Positions 1 through 6,262 of a stretch of 11,309 bases of DNA are shown piece by piece. The stretch's first letter is position 1. The number at the start of each line of letters is the position of its first letter. The notes beneath the pieces are model-generated. The model searched no databases. It worked only from the letters and a program-made list of their open reading frames with translations, and was not told the DNA's origin. The position numbers and the translations under genes were made by a program. Origin of the DNA: an uncultured Prevotella sp. (GTDB lineage Bacteria > Bacteroidota > Bacteroidia > Bacteroidales > Bacteroidaceae); the NCBI GenBank assembly GCA_938028745.1, contig CALIZL010000025.1, forward strand, positions 1-11,309. Direction: 5' to 3'.

Positions 1-156
1 CATCAAAACCAACCTTCGCGAGAATCGATTTTTTGCGGCAAGGTGAGCGATTGGTGGATAAAAAGGTACTCATAGTGTTAAAAAACTCGCTGAAAAGATT
101 ACAATGGCTGGCAAACATAAAAGGCTAACGACCTATTGGGGATAAAGAATTGCTCT

Positions 157-323
157 TTACTTTTTCCTCACTATGTGCCACTGTAAAGATGCTTTCAACT
201 TGTAAAGAATGTATTGGAATAACTCCCACCAGGTTACCTTTTTGAGACATAGCCCTGCTTTGCCACAGACGAATGGGGCAGAATTTCAGACTTCATCATA
301 TCTTTGTCCAGCACTCCGTACAT
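157..323 (-). pseudogene. Decayed N-terminus of an IS5-family-like transposase
   Basis: Read on the minus strand, an ATG at 323 opens MYGVLDKDMMKSEILPH and continues to a stop at 234-236. A second frame from 240 to a stop at 157 reads LFQYILYKLKASLQWH. Dropping one G near 238 and one from the GGG at 225-227 joins the two as SKSNLVELFQYILYKLK. The pattern I-L-Y-K-L-K followed by Q-W-H matches the N-terminal region of IS5-type transposases (usual form: LYxLxTGCxW). No catalytic DDE region is seen. After 157 the frame decays and the left edge of the window cuts off whatever follows, so it is a frameshifted, inactive fragment. A TAGACTC sequence at 424-430 (minus strand) could be the outer end of the element next to a TA target, but no partner terminal repeat is available to confirm this. 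The family call rests on remembered sequence patterns. Confidence 0.65.
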
Positions 324-353
324 GAACGGGGCGTCTATCTTGGTTTAACAGCA

Positions 354-383
354 CAAAGGTATAAACTCCGCTCAATCTGTAAA
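354..383 (-). promoter_or_regulatory. Promoter-like sequence facing the transposase remnant
   Basis: The minus strand carries TACCTTTG at 361-354, a match to the Bacteroidetes -7 consensus TAnnTTTG. A TTTA lies 18 nt upstream (383-380) where TTTG is expected. It sits about 30 nt ahead of the transposase ATG at 323, so it was probably the promoter of the intact element. The -7 match is seen; activity is inferred. Confidence 0.4.
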
Positions 384-429
384 GATTAAAAGTCAAGACG
401 ACTTCGTTGTTGGAAAAGGCGATGAGTCT

Positions 430-673
430 ATCTGTTTATGAGTTCATGGGTTTGTTACTTCATAGGCTTGTGGGGGAGTGTGAGTTGGCAAATTGGCCTA
501 TTAAAAAAGAGATGTCCGAAAGAATTATTAGTATAATTTGAAGTGGTTATTAGCATAAGGAAATAGGGGAGGGAATATCTGTCAACATGGCTAACAATGA
601 GATGGATGATAGTGAAAGCCAGTCTTAAAGGTGAATAAAAAACGCTAGATGGCACTAAAAAAGTGATGATTTT
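430..673. other. AT-rich spacer without a recognisable gene
   Basis: No frame in this stretch shows a protein family, a membrane protein or a plausible start with promoter. A 66-codon minus-strand frame (455-655) has no recognisable motif and atypical composition. No tRNA, rRNA or terminator was seen. Together with the transposase remnant it makes the 673 bases before the aromatic operon promoter look like decayed insertion or intergenic DNA. Confidence 0.5.
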
Positions 674-705
674 CTTGGTAAATAAGAATTAAAGTAATAC
701 TTTTG
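674..705 (+). promoter_or_regulatory. Promoter of the aromatic amino-acid operon
   Basis: TACTTTTG at 698-705 matches the Bacteroidetes -7 box TAnnTTTG exactly. CTTG at 674-677 sits 20 nt upstream in the place of the -33 TTTG box. Transcription would begin near 711-714, about 20 nt before the leader peptide start at 733, so the leader peptide and both alternative RNA structures would be in the transcript. Box matches and spacing are seen; the start site is inferred. Confidence 0.65.
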
Positions 706-732
706 CAGAAATAAACAATGAAATAAGGCAAT

Positions 733-786
733 ATGTTGAGCTTTAACGCATACTTCTTTTACTTTTACTTTACAGGCAAAATGTAA
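733..786 (+). CDS. Phe/Tyr-rich leader peptide of the aromatic operon attenuator
   Basis: A 17-codon frame reads MLSFNAYFFYFYFTGKM and stops at TAA 784-786. Eight of its 17 residues are aromatic (five Phe, three Tyr), and residues 7-13 are seven aromatic codons in a row (751-771). It lies between the promoter and a strong intrinsic terminator just ahead of pheA, the position and composition expected of an amino-acid biosynthetic leader peptide such as the enteric pheL type. Unlike that Phe-only run, this one alternates Phe and Tyr, which fits an operon that holds genes for both branches. Its translation, not its product, is the likely function: ribosome stalling on uncharged tRNA-Phe or tRNA-Tyr would set the RNA fold downstream. 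No Shine-Dalgarno sequence is evident, as is usual in this phylum. Confidence 0.85.
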   Translation: MLSFNAYFFYFYFTGKM

Positions 787-880
787 AGCGGGAAGATGCG
801 TGCCAACATTAACAAGAATATAGCAAGTAGATAATAACAGTCACATCCCGCTTCAATCAATTGAGGCGGGATGTTTTTTT
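747..880 (+). promoter_or_regulatory. Transcription attenuator with 1:2, 2:3 and 3:4 pairings
   Basis: Four segments are visible. Segment 1 (747-756, CGCATACTTC) lies in the leader frame over the first Tyr and Phe codons. It pairs with segment 2a (792-800, GAAGATGCG) over 9 bp with one bulged A. Segment 2b (786-793, AAGCGGGA), which starts at the last base of the leader stop codon, pairs perfectly over 8 bp with segment 3 (846-853, TCCCGCTT). Segment 3 is also the 5' arm of the terminator (3:4, 843-874). Inferred logic: a ribosome stalled in the aromatic run covers segment 1, frees segment 2 to hold segment 3, and transcription reads into pheA. A ribosome that reaches the stop codon covers segment 2 and the terminator forms. 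Without translation 1:2 forms and the terminator again wins. The pairings are seen; the mechanism rests on the known enteric attenuation model. Confidence 0.82.
843..880 (+). terminator. Intrinsic terminator of the leader, immediately ahead of pheA
   Basis: The arm 844-856 (CATCCCGCTTCAA) pairs with 861-873 over 13 bp with one T-G wobble (852 with 865). The loop is TCAA, and A843-T874 can extend the stem. Seven T follow (874-880). The run of T ends 12 nt before the pheA start codon, so this stem cannot end an upstream gene usefully; its role must be conditional termination of the leader RNA. Confidence 0.9.
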
Positions 881-892
881 ATTGTAACAGAT

Positions 893-1729
893 ATGAAGAG
901 AATCGCCATACAGGGTATTGCCGGCTCGTTCCACGACATCGCCGCACACCAATATTTCGCCACCGAACAGGTGCAAGGCATATATTGTAACACTTTTGAA
1001 GAGGTGTTTAAGCAGATTGCCAACGACCCAACGGTCATTGGAATGGTGGCTATCGAAAACACCATTGCAGGCTCGTTGCTACATAACTACGAGTTGTTAC
1101 GCGCATCGGGCACCACCATTGTGGGCGAACATAAGCTGCACATCGAGCATTCCATTTGTTGTCTGCCCGAAGACGATTGGCATTCGCTGAGCGAAGTGCA
1201 TTCGCACCCCGTGGCCTTGATGCAATGTAGGGAGTTCTTGGCACGACATCCCAAGCTTAAAGCTGTGGAGGCGGAAGACACAGCGGGCTCGGCCGAACTT
1301 ATTGCGCGAACAAAGCAGCGCGGTTGGGCCGCTATCTGTAATGCCTCGGCAGCCAAGTTGTATGGACTGAAAGTGCTCGAAGACCACATTGAAGACAATA
1401 AACACAACTTTACGCGCTTTCTTGTGGTGTGCCATCCGCAACGTGCAGGCAGTCTTCGACCTTGGGAACACGCCAATAAAGCCAGCCTGGTGTTCTCGCT
1501 CCCGCACGAAGAGGGCAGCTTGTCGAAGGTGCTAACCATCCTCTCGTTCTATAACATCAACCTCACCAAGATACAATCGTTGCCCGTTATCGGTCACGAG
1601 TGGGAGTATTTGTTTTATGTTGACGTTACGTTCGACAACGTAACGCGTTATCACCAAAGTATAGACGCCATTGTTCCGCTTACCAAAAGGCTTAAAATTT
1701 TAGGAGAATACGAAGATGGGAAACAATAA
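893..1729 (+). CDS. pheA: Prephenate dehydratase with C-terminal ACT domain
   Basis: It converts prephenate to phenylpyruvate, the committed step to phenylalanine, in the cytoplasm. The 278 residues fit a monofunctional dehydratase. The catalytic domain (about 1-180) has GIAGSFHDIAA (8-18), AIENTIAGSLL (53-63), DTAGSAELIA (129-138) and the N-F-T-R-F motif (172-176) whose Thr is catalytic. An ACT domain follows (about 197-270). There is no chorismate mutase domain here; that activity is supplied by the fusion gene two genes downstream. The ESRP motif that helps bind Phe in the E. coli ACT domain reads QSLP (228-231), so feedback binding may differ. The start is the first ATG after the attenuator. 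The 3' end overlaps the aminotransferase by 14 nt, showing translational coupling in one operon. Confidence 0.93.
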   Translation: MKRIAIQGIAGSFHDIAAHQYFATEQVQGIYCNTFEEVFKQIANDPTVIGMVAIENTIAGSLLHNYELLRASGTTIVGEHKLHIEHSICCLPEDDWHSLSEVHSHPVALMQCREFLARHPKLKAVEAEDTAGSAELIARTKQRGWAAICNASAAKLYGLKVLEDHIEDNKHNFTRFLVVCHPQRAGSLRPWEHANKASLVFSLPHEEGSLSKVLTILSFYNINLTKIQSLPVIGHEWEYLFYVDVTFDNVTRYHQSIDAIVPLTKRLKILGEYEDGKQ

Positions 1730-2900
1730 AACGCTCGACATAAAGCCTGCACAAAGGCTCGACACGGTACAAGAATACTATTTTAGCCGTAAGCTGAAAG
1801 AGGTGGCACAACTGGTGGCCGAGGGAAACGACATTATTAGTTTGGCTATTGGCTCGCCCGACTTGCCCCCTTCTGCCAATACCATCGCCCGACTATGTGA
1901 GGTGGCGCAACGCGAAGATGCACACGGCTACCAACCCACAAAGGGCACGCCCGAATTGCTTAAAGCTATGGCTGCATATTATGGTAGGTGGTACGGCGTG
2001 GACGTAAATCCGCAAAGCGAGGTGTTGCCGCTTATCGGGAGCAAGGAGGGCATATTGCATGTTACTCTGGCTTTCGCCAATGTTGGCGACCAAGTGTTGG
2101 TGCCCAATCCCGGTTATCCCACCTATACTTCGCTCAGCAAGTTGCTCGGCGTGGAGGTTCTGAACTATAATCTGCGCGAAGAAAACCAATGGCAACCCGA
2201 CTTCGACGAACTGGAAAGTATGGATTTAAGTCGTGTTAAGCTGTTATGGACCAACTATCCGCACATGCCAACAGGTGGAAAACCCATGATGAAGACCTAC
2301 GAAAGGCTGGTTGACTTCGCCCGAAAGCACAACATCGTGGTAGTGAACGACAATCCTTACTCGCTTATCTTAAACAGCGAACCGATGTCTATTATGCAAG
2401 TAGACGGCGCAAAAGACTGCTGCATCGAACTAAACTCGCTTAGCAAGAGTCACAACATGCCGGGCTGGCGTGTGGGAATGTGTGTTAGCAATGCCACATG
2501 GGTGCAATGGATTCTTAAAGTGAAAAGCAACATAGACAGCGGAACGTTTCGCGGCATCCAACTTGCAGCTGCCGAGGCGCTGGCAGGAAACGACACGGCA
2601 TGGCACACCATATATAATAAGGAGGTATACTTGCGCCGAAGAACCATTGCCGAGAAGATAATGAAGGCCTTGCATTGTACCTTCGACCCACAACAAACGG
2701 GCTTGTTCCTATGGGGGCGAATACCCGACAACATGGCCGATGCCGAACAACTTACCGAGCAGATGCTTCACCGTCATGGCGTGTTTGTTACCCCAGGATT
2801 TGTCTTTGGTAGCAACGGCAAACGCTATATACGCATTTCGCTGTGCGCTAAAGAAGAGCGAATGGAAGAGGCGTTGCAGCGTATTATCGGCAACAAGTAA
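1716..2900 (+). CDS. Class I/II PLP-dependent aminotransferase, probable aromatic amino-acid transaminase
   Basis: This 394-residue fold-type I aminotransferase shows GYQPTKG (71-77), NPGYPTY (131-137), NYPHMPTG (180-187), the cofactor ring Asp in NDNPY (211-215), the Schiff-base lysine K244 in SLSKSHNMPGWRVG, and the carboxylate-binding Arg in YIRISL (371-376). The sequence class is the one often annotated as aspartate or LL-diaminopimelate aminotransferase. Its place between pheA and the DAHP synthase-mutase gene, overlapping pheA by 14 nt, argues that it transaminates phenylpyruvate and 4-hydroxyphenylpyruvate, the last step to Phe and Tyr. Prephenate (arogenate route) is a less likely substrate because the neighbouring dehydratase and dehydrogenase look like prephenate enzymes. 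The family is seen; the substrate is inferred from context. Confidence 0.88.
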   Translation: MGNNKTLDIKPAQRLDTVQEYYFSRKLKEVAQLVAEGNDIISLAIGSPDLPPSANTIARLCEVAQREDAHGYQPTKGTPELLKAMAAYYGRWYGVDVNPQSEVLPLIGSKEGILHVTLAFANVGDQVLVPNPGYPTYTSLSKLLGVEVLNYNLREENQWQPDFDELESMDLSRVKLLWTNYPHMPTGGKPMMKTYERLVDFARKHNIVVVNDNPYSLILNSEPMSIMQVDGAKDCCIELNSLSKSHNMPGWRVGMCVSNATWVQWILKVKSNIDSGTFRGIQLAAAEALAGNDTAWHTIYNKEVYLRRRTIAEKIMKALHCTFDPQQTGLFLWGRIPDNMADAEQLTEQMLHRHGVFVTPGFVFGSNGKRYIRISLCAKEERMEEALQRIIGNK

Positions 2901-2903
2901 ATT

Positions 2904-3027
2904 GAGTTTTTAAGTTAATGAGTTTTTCAGTTAATGAGTTAATCAGTTAATGAGTTTTTAAGTTCTGAGTTTTTAAGTTCTGAGTTTTTAAGTTAATGAG
3001 TTTTTAAGTTCTAAGCTTACTAGTTCT
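2904..3027 (+). repeat. Tandem minisatellite, seven 15-16 bp units plus a degenerate eighth
   Basis: Starting 4 nt after the aminotransferase stop, units of 16 or 15 bp begin at 2904, 2920, 2936, 2952, 2967, 2982 and 2998. All begin GAGTT, and most read GAGTTTTTAAGTT followed by AAT or CT. An eighth, diverged unit occupies 3013-3027. The two unit lengths differ only in the tail (TTAAT or TTCT). The array lies inside the aromatic operon. It encodes nothing recognisable and shows no terminator hairpin. Confidence 0.9.
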
Positions 3028-3081
3028 ATCATACGAACCATTGATGATAAGTCAAAGGGGCGTTTTCGTTAAGCCAAATGA

Positions 3082-3108
3082 ACAATGTCGAGCTTGCTCG
3101 GACATTGT
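3082..3108 (+). other. Hairpin in the operon spacer before the DAHP synthase gene
   Basis: ACAATGTC (3082-3089) pairs with GACATTGT (3101-3108) over 8 bp, and GAG/CTC inside extends the stem around a CTTG loop with one bulged G at 3100. No T run follows, so it is not a typical intrinsic terminator. It could protect or process the mRNA, or be part of a dispersed intergenic repeat. Nothing else with support was seen between the tandem array and the start at 3249; a 60-codon frame at 3041-3223 lacks any family signature. Confidence 0.5.
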
Positions 3109-3248
3109 CATGGCGAGAAACGCACTTTTCGAGGAACGAAAAAGAACGTATAAATTCAGGACAATTTTAAAGGCCAAACAATTTGCAAGCTCAACAACTC
3201 ATCAACCCATTAACCCCAAATAACAACGATATAATAGGAAAAAAAGAT

Positions 3249-4313
3249 ATGGAACTAGACTTATTACCCCTTAACTTACCTAGTGATAACGAACGCCCCA
3301 TCGTGATGGCCGGACCCTGTTCGGCCGAAACCGAAGAGCAAGTAATGCAGGCTGCCAATACTTTGGCACAGAAAGGCTGCCATATTTTCAGGGCAGGCGC
3401 ATGGAAACCACGCACCAAGCCGGGTGGGTTTGAAGGCAACGGCGAGGCGGCTTTGCCGTGGCTAGCACGTGTAAAGGAGGAAACGGGCATGTTCATTGCC
3501 ACCGAAGTGGCCACACCCGAACACGTGGAACTGTGCCTTAAACATGGAGTTGACATTCTGTGGATTGGCGCACGCACGTGTGCCAACCCCTTTGCGATGC
3601 AGGCTTTGGCCGATAGTTTGCGCGGAATGGATATGCCTGTGCTGGTTAAAAACCCAGTGAACCCCGATTTGGAACTGTGGATTGGCGGCATGGAACGTAT
3701 CAATCAGGCAGGCATTAAGCGGTTGGCGGCCATACATCGCGGCTTTTCGAGCTACGACAATAAGATGTATCGCAACTCGCCCATGTGGCAAATTCCACTA
3801 GAACTGCGCCGTAGAATACCCGCGTTGCCCATCATCTGCGACCCAAGTCACATCGGTGGAAGGCGGGATTTGGTGGCTCCGCTGTGTCAACAAGCTATGG
3901 ATTTGGGCTTTGATGGACTGATTGTGGAAAGTCACTGCAACCCCGACAAGGCATGGAGCGATGCCAAACAGCAGGTTACTCCTGATGTGTTAGACTATAT
4001 TTTGTCGCTACTCATCGTGCGCGACAAAAGTCAAGTGCAGGAAGGAATTATCCAATTGCGCCAACAAATTGACGACTTAGACAACCAATTGATGGAACTG
4101 CTGGCCAAGCGCATGCGTGTTTGCAGGCAGATTGGACAGTATAAGAAGGAACATAACATGACTGTGTTTCAGGCTAGCCGCTATAATGAAATATTAGAGA
4201 AACGTGGTGCGCAAGGTGCGTTGTGTGGTATGAGCCCCGAATTTGTGGCAACGGTGTTCGAAAGCGTGCACGAAGAGTCGGTTAGGCAACAGATAGAGAT
4301 TATAAACAAGTAG
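3249..4313 (+). CDS. Bifunctional DAHP synthase (type I-beta) and C-terminal chorismate mutase
   Basis: The N-terminal domain makes DAHP from phosphoenolpyruvate and erythrose 4-phosphate, the entry to the shikimate pathway. The C-terminal domain converts chorismate to prephenate, the substrate of both pheA and tyrA. DAHP synthase motifs: GPCSAE (22-27), KPRTKPGGFEG (53-63), HRGF (163-166), DPSH (198-201), ESHCNP (227-232) and SDAKQ (237-241); the likely metal ligands are C24, H201, E227 and D238. An AroQ-type mutase covers about 266-352, with R271, R288 (LLAKRM), K299 and R311 as probable substrate ligands. The ATG at 3249 is preferred over an in-frame TTG at 3183, because the family usually starts shortly before the GPCS motif. 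A related fusion from Prevotella nigrescens is reported to be allosterically controlled through its mutase domain. The gene ends 4 nt before tyrA. Confidence 0.94.
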   Translation: MELDLLPLNLPSDNERPIVMAGPCSAETEEQVMQAANTLAQKGCHIFRAGAWKPRTKPGGFEGNGEAALPWLARVKEETGMFIATEVATPEHVELCLKHGVDILWIGARTCANPFAMQALADSLRGMDMPVLVKNPVNPDLELWIGGMERINQAGIKRLAAIHRGFSSYDNKMYRNSPMWQIPLELRRRIPALPIICDPSHIGGRRDLVAPLCQQAMDLGFDGLIVESHCNPDKAWSDAKQQVTPDVLDYILSLLIVRDKSQVQEGIIQLRQQIDDLDNQLMELLAKRMRVCRQIGQYKKEHNMTVFQASRYNEILEKRGAQGALCGMSPEFVATVFESVHEESVRQQIEIINK

Positions 4314-4317
4314 AAAG

Positions 4318-5103
4318 ATGAAGATATTAATACTGGGCGCAGGCAAGATGGGAAGCTTTTTTACCGACTTGTTGAGTTTCGAACACGAGGTTGCCATTTA
4401 CGACCAAGAGCCGCGCAGAATGCGGTTTACATATAATTGCGCGCGTTTCACTTCGTTGGAAGAGGTGAAACAGTTTGAACCGCAGTTGCTTATCAACGCT
4501 GTAACGATGAAATATACCATCGCAGCGTTTGAGTCGGTGATGCCGTTTCTGCCCCAGCAGTGCATCGTGAGCGACATCGCATCGGTTAAAACGGGTCTGC
4601 ACGAGTATTACGAAGGTTGTAATCATCCCTTTGTCTCGTCGCACCCGATGTTCGGACCAACCTTCGCCAACCTCAATCAGCTGAGCGATGAGAACGCTAT
4701 CATCATCAGCGAGGGCGACTATATGGGGCGTATCTTCTTTCGCGACTTGTATAGTAGGCTGGGATTGAACATTCATGAGTACACGTTTGAACAACACGAC
4801 CGCACTGTGGCCTATTCTTTAAGCATCCCTTTTGTAAGTACTTTTGTGTTTGCTGCGGTGATGAAACCGCAAGATGCGCCTGGAACAACTTTCAAACGCC
4901 ATCTTAACATTGCGCGTGGCGTATTGGGTGAGGACGACTTTTTGTTGCGTGAAATTCTTTTCAACCCTTATACGGCAGAACAAGTGGGCCACATCCGCGA
5001 CGAACTAAACAATCTGCTCGACATCATCGACAAGAAAGATGACGACGGGATGAAGGAGTATCTTGTGAAAATAAGAAAGAATGTGGTTAAGGGGAAGAAG
5101 TGA
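4318..5103 (+). CDS. tyrA: Prephenate dehydrogenase
   Basis: It oxidatively decarboxylates prephenate to 4-hydroxyphenylpyruvate, the tyrosine branch, in the cytoplasm. The 261 residues begin with a Rossmann fold: GAGKMG (7-12), with the acidic D29 after the second strand, which favours NAD over NADP. SDIASVKTG (85-93) and SSHPMFGP (107-114) follow, with H109 as the likely catalytic His. EQHDRTVAYS (158-167) is the conserved helix of the C-terminal dimerisation domain. There is no ACT domain and no fused mutase, so it is a short form. Only AAAG separates it from the preceding stop, so it is translated from the same message. It appears to be the last gene of the operon, facing a convergent hydrolase gene. 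Confidence 0.92.
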   Translation: MKILILGAGKMGSFFTDLLSFEHEVAIYDQEPRRMRFTYNCARFTSLEEVKQFEPQLLINAVTMKYTIAAFESVMPFLPQQCIVSDIASVKTGLHEYYEGCNHPFVSSHPMFGPTFANLNQLSDENAIIISEGDYMGRIFFRDLYSRLGLNIHEYTFEQHDRTVAYSLSIPFVSTFVFAAVMKPQDAPGTTFKRHLNIARGVLGEDDFLLREILFNPYTAEQVGHIRDELNNLLDIIDKKDDDGMKEYLVKIRKNVVKGKK

Positions 5104-5209
5104 AAAAGGTTACCTTAAAGGGATATAAGGGTGAAAAGTGCTAAAAGGTGCTTTCGCCTTTGATAGTAAAAGAATTGGTTTTTAGAAATACATCTGCCAT
5201 CCAGTTGCA

Positions 5210-5319
5210 AGCAATGTATCGGTACAATGCTGCTTGTAGTGGGTCTATAAGTCGCTTGTGGTTGCACTACAAGCCGTTTGTCGTGTCTGTACAAGCCGCT
5301 TGTAGTGCCACTACAAGCA
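5210..5319. repeat. Tandem array of 22-bp palindromic units
   Basis: Four 22-bp units lie head to tail at 5232-5253, 5254-5275, 5276-5297 and 5298-5319, and a decayed unit precedes them (5210-5231). Each unit is roughly its own reverse complement. The last holds a perfect 10-bp inverted repeat, GCTTGTAGTG / CACTACAAGC, around a single C. The same two arms recur at 5232-5241 and 5265-5274. The array fills the convergent spacer between tyrA and the hydrolase gene. Neither strand encodes a recognisable protein here. Confidence 0.85.
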
Positions 5320-5360
5320 CCTTTGTATTGGTGCATACGTGTGCCACTGTTCGTTAGTTA

Positions 5361-5385
5361 AAGGAGAAAGCCCCTTGGTTTTTAG
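5361..5385. terminator. Weak hairpin with T run in the convergent spacer
   Basis: On the plus strand AAGGAG (5361-5366) faces CCCCTT (5371-5376) with one mismatch and an AAAG loop, followed by GG and five T. It could end transcription from tyrA. On the minus strand the same hairpin lies about 20 nt after the hydrolase stop but is followed by a poorer T run. The stem is short, so this is only a candidate. Confidence 0.3.
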
Positions 5386-5393
5386 CTACAAAA

Positions 5394-6212
5394 TCAGTCG
5401 TTATCATACCACGAAGGCAATCTTTTTAGTTCTTGATAGGTCTGGTTGATGTCTGCACGAGTTATTTCGAAGTGCATGTCTATCGTTCGGGGATTGTCGC
5501 GTAGCGAATGCGAAAAGAGCCAATCGTAGGTTTTTTGTAGGTAGAACAGCCGTGCCAGCAACCCGTGCGAGCCGCCTTGAATCCAATCGTAACGTAAAAG
5601 CTTGTCGTTGCCTTGGGCTTTAAGCTTGTTTACCACCACTTCCGATTGTTTCATAGGAACCGCTCTGTCGGCGGTGCCGTGCATTATCCACATCGGAACG
5701 TGGCCAATTCCGCTGACATCGTTGCGCGAACAGCCCCCACAAAGAGCCATGGCTGCGGCAATTTTCTCTGGGTATGCGTCCACAAAGTCCATCGTTCCGT
5801 AGCCCCCCAAGCTCATACCCAGCACATAGACACGCGTGGTATCTACTCTATAGTGGGCTTTGGTCCATTCCAAAAGGTCGTTAATCTTCTGCGGACTCCA
5901 TGCTCCCCCTGGGTTTTGAGGTGCCACAACAAGTGTAGGGATAATCTTTCCGCGGTCTATTGCATCGAGAACTCCATAGCGACGAACGCGTTGCAAGTTG
6001 TTGCCACATAGGCTGGCACCATGCAGAAAGATTACTAATGGCAAGGGATGCTGGTCCACTTCGTACTCAGTGGGCGTATAAACCCAAAAGTTATAGCCTT
6101 TGGGTATTGCATTTACCTTGGTCACAAAATTGCCTTTGTCGGTTTTCTGAGCTCTTGCAGCAAGGCACAAGGCGAAGAAAACCAACAGCATTAACACTTT
6201 TCTCATCTTCAT
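5394..6212 (-). CDS. Secreted alpha/beta hydrolase (esterase / prolyl oligopeptidase-like)
   Basis: The 272-residue protein starts with a signal peptide (charged MKMRK, hydrophobic core to about residue 17, then AARAQ, so cleavage is likely near 21), and it should act in the periplasm or outside the cell. The catalytic domain shows an HG oxyanion motif in FLHG (62-65), the nucleophile elbow GMSLGG (132-137) with S134, an acidic residue in HGTADRAVP (178-186, D182), and GGSHG (213-217) with H216, a complete Ser-Asp-His triad. This fits the esterase/phospholipase group of predicted peptidase-like hydrolases that act on carbohydrate esters or small esters; the substrate cannot be told. The start at 6212 has a second ATG two codons later (6206). 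It lies 144 bp downstream of the lipoprotein gene on the same strand, so co-transcription is possible but not shown. Confidence 0.82.
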   Translation of the reverse strand: MKMRKVLMLLVFFALCLAARAQKTDKGNFVTKVNAIPKGYNFWVYTPTEYEVDQHPLPLVIFLHGASLCGNNLQRVRRYGVLDAIDRGKIIPTLVVAPQNPGGAWSPQKINDLLEWTKAHYRVDTTRVYVLGMSLGGYGTMDFVDAYPEKIAAAMALCGGCSRNDVSGIGHVPMWIMHGTADRAVPMKQSEVVVNKLKAQGNDKLLRYDWIQGGSHGLLARLFYLQKTYDWLFSHSLRDNPRTIDMHFEITRADINQTYQELKRLPSWYDND

Positions 6213-6262
6213 TTATTCACTGATACAATCTTATACCGGCCTGATATACATAACCAAACTAT

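Noticed and set aside
2..118. Open minus-strand frame running off the left edge from an ATG at 118
   Set aside because: Only 39 codons are visible, no family is recognisable and no promoter supports it; it may equally be part of the decayed insertion region.
455..655. 66-codon minus-strand frame in the upstream spacer
   Set aside because: No motif, no plausible promoter, and the composition looks like AT-rich noncoding DNA.
3041..3223. 60-codon plus-strand frame in the operon spacer
   Set aside because: It runs through a hairpin and repeat-like DNA, has no family signature and no promoter; more likely spurious.
3183..3248. TTG start adding 22 residues to the DAHP synthase-mutase protein
   Set aside because: The ATG at 3249 fits the usual family start, and the extension is low-complexity.
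5115..5357. Frames of about 70 codons on both strands across the 22-bp array
   Set aside because: Their open state follows from the repeat unit, and the translations are repeats of the array itself.
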